From positions 1 through 58,156 of the forward strand of contig JAJYOI010000008.1 of assembly GCA_021796275.1 (NCBI GenBank): a DNA stretch of 58,156 nucleotides. Reading direction: 5' to 3'. This document shows, in pieces, positions 1 to 8,100 of the stretch. This DNA comes from Bacteroidota bacterium. GTDB lineage: Bacteria; Bacteroidota; Ignavibacteria; UBA10030; UBA8401. The notes under the pieces are model-generated. The model saw nothing but the letters and a program-made list of their open reading frames with translations, had not been told where the DNA came from and searched no databases. A program made the position numbers and the translations under genes. Within the stretch, counting starts at the first letter, position 1. Every line of letters starts with the position of its first letter.

Positions 1-434
1 TTGTCCCGCTCCGTTTGTTTTTTTTCAATGGCACTGAGAAGAGCAGACGGCAGCCGCGTGAGTCGTTCTTTCAATATGTAATCATCGGCTCCCTGTTTGA
101 TGCACTCCACGGCAATTTCTTCCGATTGCGAACCCGTGACGAGAAGAAAAGGAATATTGCTGTGAATATTTTTCATGATATGCAGCGCGTCAAGTGCTGT
201 GAATCGAGGAAGATGATAATCGGCGAGAATAGCGTCTGGCGAAAAAGCGTGCACTTCACGTGTGAACTCTTCCTGTGTCAGAATGCGTTTCGCAACAAAA
301 GAGATGTTTGCATTTTTCAACTCAATCTCAATTAAATCGGCATCTGCTTCGACATCTTCAAGCACGAGGATGCGAAATATTTGGCCGTGCAGTTCGCTGT
401 TTTTCCCCGTGTTGTTGAGATCAGAGGTTTCCAT
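1..434 (-). CDS. Response regulator receiver protein, C-terminus beyond window
   Basis: The minus strand from an ATG at 434 stays open to the window edge, giving about 144 residues without a stop. After a polar leader of about 18 residues it has the receiver signature: a hydrophobic strand followed by LEDVEAD (acidic pocket), ILADYHLP (phospho-acceptor Asp), LLVTGS (conserved Thr) and DDYILKE (conserved Lys). A polar helix with AIEKKQTERD follows, so either a short tail or an output domain lies outside the window. It sits downstream of another receiver protein and a histidine kinase on the same strand, suggesting one phosphorelay group. No clear Shine-Dalgarno precedes the ATG. The receiver call is secure; the output is unknown because the gene is cut. 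Confidence 0.85.
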   Translation of the reverse strand, partial: METSDLNNTGKNSELHGQIFRILVLEDVEADADLIEIELKNANISFVAKRILTQEEFTREVHAFSPDAILADYHLPRFTALDALHIMKNIHSNIPFLLVTGSQSEEIAVECIKQGADDYILKERLTRLPSALLSAIEKKQTERD

Positions 435-520
435 AATGGATACATTCGCTCGTTCATAATTTTTGTGCACCTTTTTCACACGCGCCTATGCGATTAGCTG
501 AGGATCAAAAATAGCAGCCG

Positions 521-1054
521 TTAATTATGTGCTGCGTGAATATCCATGCTCGACGTTGCTTGCTCGTTGACGTTCAGCCAATACTCGGTGACTTTTTCAA
601 TGGTATGTTCATACTGTTCCGCGCTTATCGGCTTCACAATATAGCTGTTGGCGCCGAGCGCATAGCATTGTTCGATGTCTTTCAGCTCCCGTGATGACGA
701 AAGAATAATGACGGGAAGATGCTGCGTGGTATGGTTCGATTTCAGTACACGCAACACCTCGAATCCGTCAGTTCCCGGCATGTGGAGATCCAACAGGATG
801 ATTCGCAGTGAACCTTGATCAATTGTGTCATGCTTTGGGGTCCAAAAATGTCCGCTGCCGTTTCGCTGTGTCAACGACGGCGAATCAGCCGCCGGAATTT
901 CGCTTTTCTGGAAAATCAAATTCAATGCTTCCTCTCCGTTTTTCGTTACGATAAGCTGAACGTGCGGTGCTTTTTCCTTGATGGTGCGGCGCGTAAATTC
1001 GGCGTCGGCCGAATCATCATCAACGATCAAAATTGTATCATGAACACTGTTCAT
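521..1054 (-). CDS. Single-domain response regulator, Rcp1-like
   Basis: This is a stand-alone receiver of about 177 residues starting MNSVHDTILIVDDD. Visible landmarks are the DDD acidic pocket, phospho-acceptor Asp in ILLDLHMPG, the Ser/Thr position in IILSSS and Lys in YIVKPI. A roughly 25-residue loop before the phospho-acceptor strand and the C-terminal helix resemble the Rcp1 class that partners phytochrome-type kinases. The frame is open for 24 residues upstream, but the ATG at 1054 overlaps the stop of the kinase gene by one base (TAATG), which argues for translational coupling and this start. With no DNA-binding domain it probably relays phosphate or acts by protein contact. The upstream kinase is the obvious partner. 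Confidence 0.88.
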   Translation of the reverse strand: MNSVHDTILIVDDDSADAEFTRRTIKEKAPHVQLIVTKNGEEALNLIFQKSEIPAADSPSLTQRNGSGHFWTPKHDTIDQGSLRIILLDLHMPGTDGFEVLRVLKSNHTTQHLPVIILSSSRELKDIEQCYALGANSYIVKPISAEQYEHTIEKVTEYWLNVNEQATSSMDIHAAHN

Positions 1055-2754
1055 TATGACCTTTCCTTTACAGATGGAAGTGTGAAATAAAAAGTTGCGC
1101 CGTGTCTGGGGCTTGATTCCGCCCACACTTTACCGCCGTGACGGTGAATAATCCGTTGCACGATGGCAAGCCCGACACCGGTTCCTTCAAACTCTTTCTC
1201 GTCATGCAGCCGCTGAAAAACGCCGAACAGCCGTTCTGCATGCTGAGAATCAAACCCGACTCCGTTGTCGCGTACGTAGTACGTGTTCTCTTCGTCACCG
1301 GCCAGCGCGCCGATCTCGATGTGAGGATTCGGTTCGCGGTTTGAGAATTTGAATGCATTGGAAATAAGATTGACATAAACCTGATGAAGCATTGAAGAAC
1401 TCCCGAAGCTGTGCGGTACGTCGCCGATAGCGACCGTTGCGTGTGAATATTCATCCGACCGCTGAATTTCTTCGACGACCATCCGGGCGATGGATTCCAT
1501 ATCGACCGCGGTTTTTTTGAACTCTTGCCGGCTCACGCGTGAAAATGCAAGCAGATCGTCAATGAGCTGTCCCATTTTTTTTGTTTTGTTTCGGATGATT
1601 GAGAGATAATGCTTGCCTTCGGTATCAAGCTGTTGTGTATGTCTCAGGAGAAGTTCGCGGGAAAACCCGTCGATGGCGCGGAGCGGTGCCCGTAAATCAT
1701 GCGAAATAGAATAGCTGAACGTTTCAAGTTCTTTATTGGCATTTTCCAATTGTTCGGTACGCTGAAGAACTCTGTCTTCCAATTCATCGTTGAGCTTCCG
1801 TATCGCTTCTTCGGCTTCTTTTCGCTCGGTGATGTCTAAGATAGTTGCAAGGACAAACGTTCCTCCCGATGTTGCGATAGGAGTAAGTGCTATCTCAACG
1901 GGCACCATACTTCCGTCTTTGCGATAGCCGTACAATTCTCTTCCTGCCCCCATCGGACGAGCTTTTGGTGCCGAGAAAAAAGTATCCCGATCTTCATGAT
2001 GATGATTGCGCAGTTGCGGCGGTACGAGTGCCTCGATAGTTTTGCCGATTAATTCTTCGCGGCGATAGCCGAAGATCATTTCAGCTTGCGCGTTCAGCAT
2101 AGTAATTTTTCCCTCTTTGTTAATAAGCATCACGCCGTTGGGAGATCTTTCCACGACTATCCGGAATTGCTCCTCACTTTCTGTGCGTCTCAAAAAATCG
2201 CCGATCTGATTTCCGAGGGAAGTGAGAAGATCGGTGAGGTCAGTGTCTGGTCTTTGTACGTTTTCTGAAAACAGAACAAGCACACCGCGTTGTTCTCCAT
2301 GGCTGCGAAGTGGGATTCCGAATGCACCACGAAGGCTCGGCGCTTTTCCTGTCCGCGCTTCATTCACCCGGAGATCCTCAGTAAAATCTGCGCTCCACCA
2401 GGGTTTTCCTGTCATCCATACTCGTCCCGGAATGCCTTCGCCGGGCACAAGCGTTTCCCTGTTTTTAACAGATGCCGCAGAAGTGTCGACCGTCGGCGCA
2501 TTCCAAGATCCCTCATTCACCAGTTTTTTCTCCTGGAAATCCATTCTCCACACCTCGCCGCGCTGCCAGCCGCAGATGATGCAAATCGATTGCAAAATCT
2601 TTGAGGCGGCTTCTTTCAGAGAAGGCGCTTCCGCTAATTCCCGTGTGACGGCGTATTGTAGTCGCAGGCGGCGTTCAATCCGCAAGCGTTCGAGATCAGA
2701 TTCTCTGCTTGTTCCGTTCACAGATCTCACCGGCCGAATCTTCTGCACGCCCAA
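1054..2754 (-). CDS. GAF-PAS sensor histidine kinase
   Basis: The 566-residue protein has no membrane segment, so it is a cytoplasmic sensor. Order: a GAF-like domain (about 30-185, with PGEGIPGRVW), a PAS domain (about 195-310, with SPNGVMLINKEGKI and FGYRREELIGK), a coiled linker, a HisKA dimerisation helix with the phospho-accepting His in ISHDLRAPLRA (about residue 351), and an HATPase domain with N box and glycine-rich loops (DNGVGFD, GTGVGLAIV). The C-terminal half is of the phytochrome-kinase type, but the GAF domain shows no obvious bilin-binding Cys. The start is a TTG at 2754, preceded by GGGAG nine bases upstream. The gene follows malate synthase by 17 bases and is coupled to the Rcp1-like regulator. 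The ligand is unknown. Confidence 0.9.
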   Translation of the reverse strand: MGVQKIRPVRSVNGTSRESDLERLRIERRLRLQYAVTRELAEAPSLKEAASKILQSICIICGWQRGEVWRMDFQEKKLVNEGSWNAPTVDTSAASVKNRETLVPGEGIPGRVWMTGKPWWSADFTEDLRVNEARTGKAPSLRGAFGIPLRSHGEQRGVLVLFSENVQRPDTDLTDLLTSLGNQIGDFLRRTESEEQFRIVVERSPNGVMLINKEGKITMLNAQAEMIFGYRREELIGKTIEALVPPQLRNHHHEDRDTFFSAPKARPMGAGRELYGYRKDGSMVPVEIALTPIATSGGTFVLATILDITERKEAEEAIRKLNDELEDRVLQRTEQLENANKELETFSYSISHDLRAPLRAIDGFSRELLLRHTQQLDTEGKHYLSIIRNKTKKMGQLIDDLLAFSRVSRQEFKKTAVDMESIARMVVEEIQRSDEYSHATVAIGDVPHSFGSSSMLHQVYVNLISNAFKFSNREPNPHIEIGALAGDEENTYYVRDNGVGFDSQHAERLFGVFQRLHDEKEFEGTGVGLAIVQRIIHRHGGKVWAESSPRHGATFYFTLPSVKERS

Positions 2755-2771
2755 AGGATTTCGCTCCCATC

Positions 2772-4379
2772 TTACTCGAAATATTGATAGCCAATAGTCG
2801 TAAAGAAATCAATAAAATTTTTATCTAACACTAATAGCTCCAGCACCTTTTTTGCCAATGTATAATTATTTATCCTTGCGCCGCCGTTGTGTTCTGCAGC
2901 GATCTTCTGGAGTTCTTCTTGTGCAATCCGTTTAAAGAAATCTGTTTCTGCTTTCTGGCCTCCGAAAGACTTATTGCCGTGGTGAAACCATTGCCACAAT
3001 TGAGCGCGGGAAATTTCCGCCGTCGCGGCATGTTCGATCAGATTCTTTGAAACGATTACTCCTTTTCCATTCAGCCATGCAGCAAAATATTCCAGCGCAT
3101 CGCTGATATTTTTTCTAAACCCTTGTTCCGTTACCTCGCCCCTGTGAACTGTCAACAAATCCTGAGGGCTGACTTGCATTTCGCTCCGCTTTCTATGTAG
3201 TTGATTTGGTCCCGACATTCTCGAATCAAATGCAGCTTTTGCAATCGGAACGCTTTCCGGGTCCATCACCCACGTCCCGTCGTAACCGTCTTCCACTTCG
3301 CGTTCTTTGTCGGCATAAATATTTGCCAGGATTTCTTCGTTTAGTCCGCCGTTGTTTTTCAACGAATAGCGGACGGTCATTCCTCCGATAGCGTGGGCGC
3401 CGCGCTTGTGACTCGTTTGAATAATAAGCAGCGACAGAGAACTCAGGAAATGAGCCATCATCGATAAGCGAGAACGATCCGGAAGAACGAATTCATTGTG
3501 ATGACGGAATTTTTTGATAAGGCTGAAAATATAATTCCATCTGCCGCACGCAAGGCCAAGGCAATGATCTTTGAGCGCGTACAGGATTTCGTTCATCTCA
3601 AATGCCGCCGGCACAGTTTCAATGATAACGGTTGCCTTGATTGAGCCGCGCGGAATTCCGAGTTCGTCCTGCGCCATCAGAAAAACATCGTTCCACAATG
3701 ACGCTTCGAGTGCACTTTCAAGTTTTGGCAGATAAAGATAGGGGCCCGCTTCCTGTGAAAACAATTTACGGGCATTGTGAAAGAAGAACATGCCAAAATC
3801 GAACAGCGATGCGGACACCGGCTTTCCATCGATTAACACATGCTTTTCTTCTGCGTGCCATCCCCGCGGACACATCATTAACATCGTAGAATGATTCGAT
3901 ACCTGACGTTCTCTTCTTTCCGAAAACAGTGGAAGTGCCCCCTGCACATAATCGCGCAGATTGACATGGCCGTATAAGATATTATGCCATGTCGGTGAAT
4001 TTGTATCTTCAAAATCGGCGACGTAGCTGTTAGCGTCTGAGTTTAACATGTTCATCATGGTGTCTTTATCCGGCGGGCCGACACCCTCGACACGGCGATC
4101 AAGAAGATGATTTGGAATTGATGCGATTCTCCAATAGGATGATCGGATTTGCTCCGTTTCAGGAAGAAAGTCCGGCATTTTTCCGATATTGAATTCCATT
4201 TGACGTTCACTTCTTCGCTTTAGCAATAACCGCCTTCGTTCCCCAAATTCGCGTTCAAGCTTGGCGGTAAATTGCAGCGCCTCAGAAGTGAGCAATGTGT
4301 CAACGAACTCTTCGGTTGCCGCACCGGCAAATCCAACACCCTGGGGTGGACGATATGATATTGAATTCATAGTTGCCAT
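2772..4379 (-). CDS. aceB: Malate synthase A
   Basis: The 535-residue protein has the usual length of malate synthase A, which condenses glyoxylate with acetyl-CoA to malate in the glyoxylate shunt. Recognisable segments include the N-terminal PPQGVGFAGAATEEF region, VADFEDTNSPTW, the active-site stretches IKATVIIETVPAAFEMNEI and GLACGRWNYIFS, GTWVMDPESVPIA, and the C-terminal AAWLNGKGV and AEISRAQLWQW. The catalytic Arg/Glu/Asp regions appear intact. No isocitrate lyase gene is present in the window, so glyoxylate must come from a gene elsewhere or another source. It lies in a minus-strand run between a small lipoprotein gene and a histidine kinase. ATGs at 4379 and 4370 are both possible; neither has a strong ribosome site. 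Confidence 0.95.
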   Translation of the reverse strand: MATMNSISYRPPQGVGFAGAATEEFVDTLLTSEALQFTAKLEREFGERRRLLLKRRSERQMEFNIGKMPDFLPETEQIRSSYWRIASIPNHLLDRRVEGVGPPDKDTMMNMLNSDANSYVADFEDTNSPTWHNILYGHVNLRDYVQGALPLFSERRERQVSNHSTMLMMCPRGWHAEEKHVLIDGKPVSASLFDFGMFFFHNARKLFSQEAGPYLYLPKLESALEASLWNDVFLMAQDELGIPRGSIKATVIIETVPAAFEMNEILYALKDHCLGLACGRWNYIFSLIKKFRHHNEFVLPDRSRLSMMAHFLSSLSLLIIQTSHKRGAHAIGGMTVRYSLKNNGGLNEEILANIYADKEREVEDGYDGTWVMDPESVPIAKAAFDSRMSGPNQLHRKRSEMQVSPQDLLTVHRGEVTEQGFRKNISDALEYFAAWLNGKGVIVSKNLIEHAATAEISRAQLWQWFHHGNKSFGGQKAETDFFKRIAQEELQKIAAEHNGGARINNYTLAKKVLELLVLDKNFIDFFTTIGYQYFE

Positions 4380-4409
4380 AATTTTTTATTTTTATTGCGC
4401 CCAATTTTT

Positions 4410-5000
4410 TTAACGTGGCCGTCCGGGTGGAAGAGGGAAGCTGCCGTCGGACTGTTTTGCCTGATTCCCTGAAAGGATCAAATAGGTAGCAAGTCCCCCG
4501 CCGAGCAATGCAACGCCTGCACCAACCCATAAGAATGAAGTTTTGCTTTTTGCGACCATCGGTTCAGCTCTGACTTCAAAGTAAAAATCCTTCCCCGGCA
4601 GCCCTTGCGGAAATTCATCGCCGATGTCCCACACTATTTTTCTATCTTTTCCTACAAAATTTCCCACGCCGACATCTCCGCTTAATTGTGCCGGTGCGTA
4701 TGAGAAATGCGGGTCGCTCTCTTTTCGGAGGAACACGCTCACCTTGTATGAGCCGGTGGATGTCGCAGTTTCTAAGATAGCGGGGTCAGTTTTTTGGGTG
4801 CCTCCTTGTGTTTGTAGTTGCGGTGTCCCGTCCGGAACAAAGTCATACAATATGACCACATGGTTTCCGTTGAGCTGGAAACGTACATTTGCTACTTTCA
4901 CCGGTTCGGCGTAGCTGTACTGCGCTATGCACGAAGTCAGTAGCACAAAGACGGTAGCCAACATGATACCGTTTTGTATTTTTGATGTTCTACCTGCCAT
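4410..5000 (-). CDS. Lipoprotein with beta-sandwich domain and C-terminal membrane anchor
   Basis: The 196-residue protein begins with a hydrophobic signal sequence ending in a lipobox-like LTSC (about residues 21-24). The middle part is a beta-rich domain with the pattern seen in Bacteroidota surface proteins: VRFQLNGNHVVILYDF, YKVSVFLRKE, a glycine-containing GDVGVGNFVG turn, RKIVWDIGDEFPQGL and FYFEVRAE. A hydrophobic segment (about 156-178, GVALLGGGLATYLIL) lies near the C-terminus, followed by a short proline-rich tail. From memory, similar sequences accompany formylglycine-type or repeat surface proteins in Ignavibacteria-like genomes, but no function is established. GGATGG about nine bases upstream supports the ATG at 5000. 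It lies between the fibronectin-repeat gene and malate synthase. Confidence 0.7.
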   Translation of the reverse strand: MAGRTSKIQNGIMLATVFVLLTSCIAQYSYAEPVKVANVRFQLNGNHVVILYDFVPDGTPQLQTQGGTQKTDPAILETATSTGSYKVSVFLRKESDPHFSYAPAQLSGDVGVGNFVGKDRKIVWDIGDEFPQGLPGKDFYFEVRAEPMVAKSKTSFLWVGAGVALLGGGLATYLILSGNQAKQSDGSFPLPPGRPR

Positions 5001-5055
5001 ATTCTATCTACCATCCTTTGTTAAAAATAAAAAACAAGGCAAGAGCCTCCTCTCG

Positions 5056-5117
5056 CAGGCTTTTAAAAGAAGGCTCAAGCCTGTACAGTGCACCGCTGTT
5101 AATAAAAGGCGCACTGT
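5056..5117. repeat. Two adjacent inverted repeats between surface-protein genes
   Basis: CAGGCTT (5056-5062) is the inverse of AAGCCTG (5077-5083), and ACAGTGC (5085-5091) is the inverse of GCACTGT (5111-5117). The second pair extends inward to 10 bp with one mismatch. Neither is followed by a clear T-run on either strand, so simple intrinsic terminators are not supported. They lie in the 159-base gap after the fibronectin-repeat gene and could form an mRNA processing or attenuation structure. Confidence 0.4.
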
Positions 5118-5159
5118 AGTTCATTGATGTACTGCGGAAATTATTTTTCTTCGTGATTA

Positions 5160-8100
5160 TCATTTTAGCAACATCATTTTTCTAATTGTATGATAGCCCG
5201 TGCTTGTTGTTAAACGAGAAAAATAGCAGCCGCTTGGAACCTGCCTGTTTTCGGAATCCATGCCGTTCCAGGTGAACCAATATTTCCCCGCATCAAGGCT
5301 TCCGGCATACAGCGTTTTGATTTCTTGGCCAAGCACATTGAACACTTTCAACTCAATAGTTGATCGAGCCGGAACCTCCAGCGGAATTGACGTTGACGGA
5401 TTGAACGGATTGGGATAATTATTCCCAAGAGTGAATGTCTGCGGAGTGCGGACAGATTGTAACAAGTGTTGCACAGAATCTTTTACGCCGACGGCAAAGA
5501 CGAATTCCGATGTTTGTTGTGCCGGTGTGAAGGCATACGATGGATTTTCCCGCAGGTTCACAGCGCGGCTTGCTTCACGGTCAAATAAATACACTTCGAA
5601 TTGTTCAGGAATAGAATTAATATTATTGAATATCAATTTTGATTCTGAACGCGCCGGCGACCAAACTTCAAAAGTCCATGTATTCTGATACACGAACATC
5701 GGACGTATATCTGTTGCAAATGTGCTGTACTCGGGATCCCATTCCGGCCGGTTGAAATAGACGGAAGGAATGTCGCGCACACCGGCAGGTTTGTGAAAAT
5801 CCGAATCATTATTTTCCCCGCTGATATTTTCCGAAACTCCTAACCATGTTGATTGATCAGTAATGCTGTCTGCCGATGAAAACGCAATTTGGATCCGCCA
5901 GCCACTTTGATTGGAACTGCGCACTGACTTGCCAAATGCAACTGGTGATTGCGCCGGGAGCGGATGCGTATAGAGAGTTGCATACGGGATTTTCAGGAAC
6001 GGTTTATTTCCGGTATTGAAATAGTAGTAGCCGATATACGGCTGGAATGTTAGTGCCGCATTGAAACTTTTGTTAAATGAATAGATCGGCTCGGAAATAC
6101 CATTCACGCTTTGCAGCGAAGACCATGCAACACTTGAAATGAACGGATTGGTGATCAAATTCCAACCGGAGTGAAGCGGGACATTAACTGCCTCTGAAGA
6201 ATCGAGAGGTGCAGATGGAACAGTGCCTTTTACACTCCACGGCCCCTTTCGTATCAGCCAGAAAGCTTTGCCTGACGATGCGGTAAAATTCTGTCCGCCA
6301 TCGAAGGCGACAAGGTTGTTAGCGCCCGAGCCGTTATCCCAATATACCGCCCAATCTTTTTTCTGCGTGCCGACAAGAAAAGAATCTATGCGCGCGCGGC
6401 TGTTTCCGGGAAGACCGACGATTTGATAATCGGTTGCTTTGTAATCGGAAGGATTTTTGTATATCGGGAAAAAGATTGTTGTATCAAGAGAAAAGCTTGA
6501 CGGGTACGGCGGCAGCGATGTTGTAAATGTTCTATCTCCTCCCTCTATTGAACCTGCCTGGTTTGTTGCGCTTACTCGATAATGGTACGTCGTATATGGC
6601 GTCAGACCATTAAGCGTATTGCTTACGGCGCTTGATGAATCGCCGCTTACCACAAGCGGAACCCCATCTACCGAATTTCCATACGCAGTGCTGGTATCAA
6701 ATTGAAACCGGACAGTGGTCGGATATCCGTTTGGTGTTACGACCGCGTTTAATGTCGCTGACGTGCCGGTGATATTTGATGCCGGCTCTGTAATCGCTGT
6801 CGGCAGACTGCTAACAGTGTCACTCGATGTTGTAAATACTTGGTCTGCACCATACGCAGCGCCGGATTGATTGGTTGCACTGATTCGGTAATGGTACAAC
6901 GTGCTCGGCGAAAGACCGGTGAGCGTTTTTGCAATCGCAGTCGCAGTATCTCCTGTAGCAACTGACGGAATTCCTGCAATCGAAGTTCCATACGACGTGG
7001 TTGTACCATATTGGAAATTCACAGTTGTTGAAGAACCGTTTGCGTTTACCGATGCATTCAACGTTGCAGAAGTTGCGCTCACGCCTGTAGCCGGTTTTGT
7101 AACAGCCGTAGGCATGCTGCTCACTGTATCGCTTGTTGAGAATTTCCAGGGAGAAGAATACAAACTCCAGCCAACGCTGTTCTTCGCCCGCGCGTGCCAG
7201 TAATATGTACTTTTGATTGCAAGCGGCCCGACAGGCTGTGACGTCGCAGAAATCGTGGAGTCATTGTAAACAGTTGAACTGAATATAGAGTCAACAGAAA
7301 CCTGCAACTGATACGCAGTGGCAGAAGAAGAAACTCCCCAGCTCAGCGTTAAATTGGTGCTTTGATTTGTTGCGCCGTTTGCAGGTGAAAGCAAAGCAGG
7401 GACAGGCGGAACAGTCGGTGTTGTCGATACCGTTGTGAACTTCCATGTTGATGACCAGGTACTTGTGAAGAGAAGTGAAAACGACCGGACATGCCAATAG
7501 TACGCCGTGTTGTTTGCGAGGGGACCGATGGTTTGGGAAGTGCCCGAAATGCTCGAATTATCATAGACCACCACTGAAAAATTTCGGTCTGTCGCCACTT
7601 GAAGTTCGTACGCCGATGCCCCCGATGTGCTAGACCAACTCAATGTCGGATTTATTGACTCGCCCGTTGCCCCGTCTGGCGGAGATACTGGCTCGGATCC
7701 GGCAGCTGAACCTGACGAGGTTGTAGCAAAACTATTCGGTTGAGTCCATGGACTTCGCTGTGTGGAACTCGATGCGTTGACCCTCCAAAAGTATTTCGTA
7801 TTAGGCTGCAGCCCTGAAACCTGCTGCGATGTCGTCTTTAATGCGGAGTCATTGTACGCAAAGGCTTGGAATGTAGAATCCGATGAAACCTGAAGCCAAT
7901 ATGATGCCGCTCCTTGTGAAGCTTGCCATGCCAATGTTACCGTTGTTGAATCAATGACGGCGCCATTCGGCGGACTTGAGGGTGTTGGTGGTGCCGGCGG
8001 CGATTGCGCAATTGCAAATTTCCGTATTGTTGACCACGCACTTGTGCCTCCCGCATTTTTTGCACTGACTCTCCAGAAATAATTTGTTCCCCGCAACAAT

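Noticed and set aside
2222-2797. Plus-strand 191-codon frame opposite the histidine kinase
   Set aside because: Antisense to a clear kinase gene; Arg/Ser-rich with no domain-like pattern.
5056-5117. Inverted repeats as terminators of the fibronectin-repeat gene
   Set aside because: No T-run follows either stem on the minus strand, so intrinsic termination is not supported.
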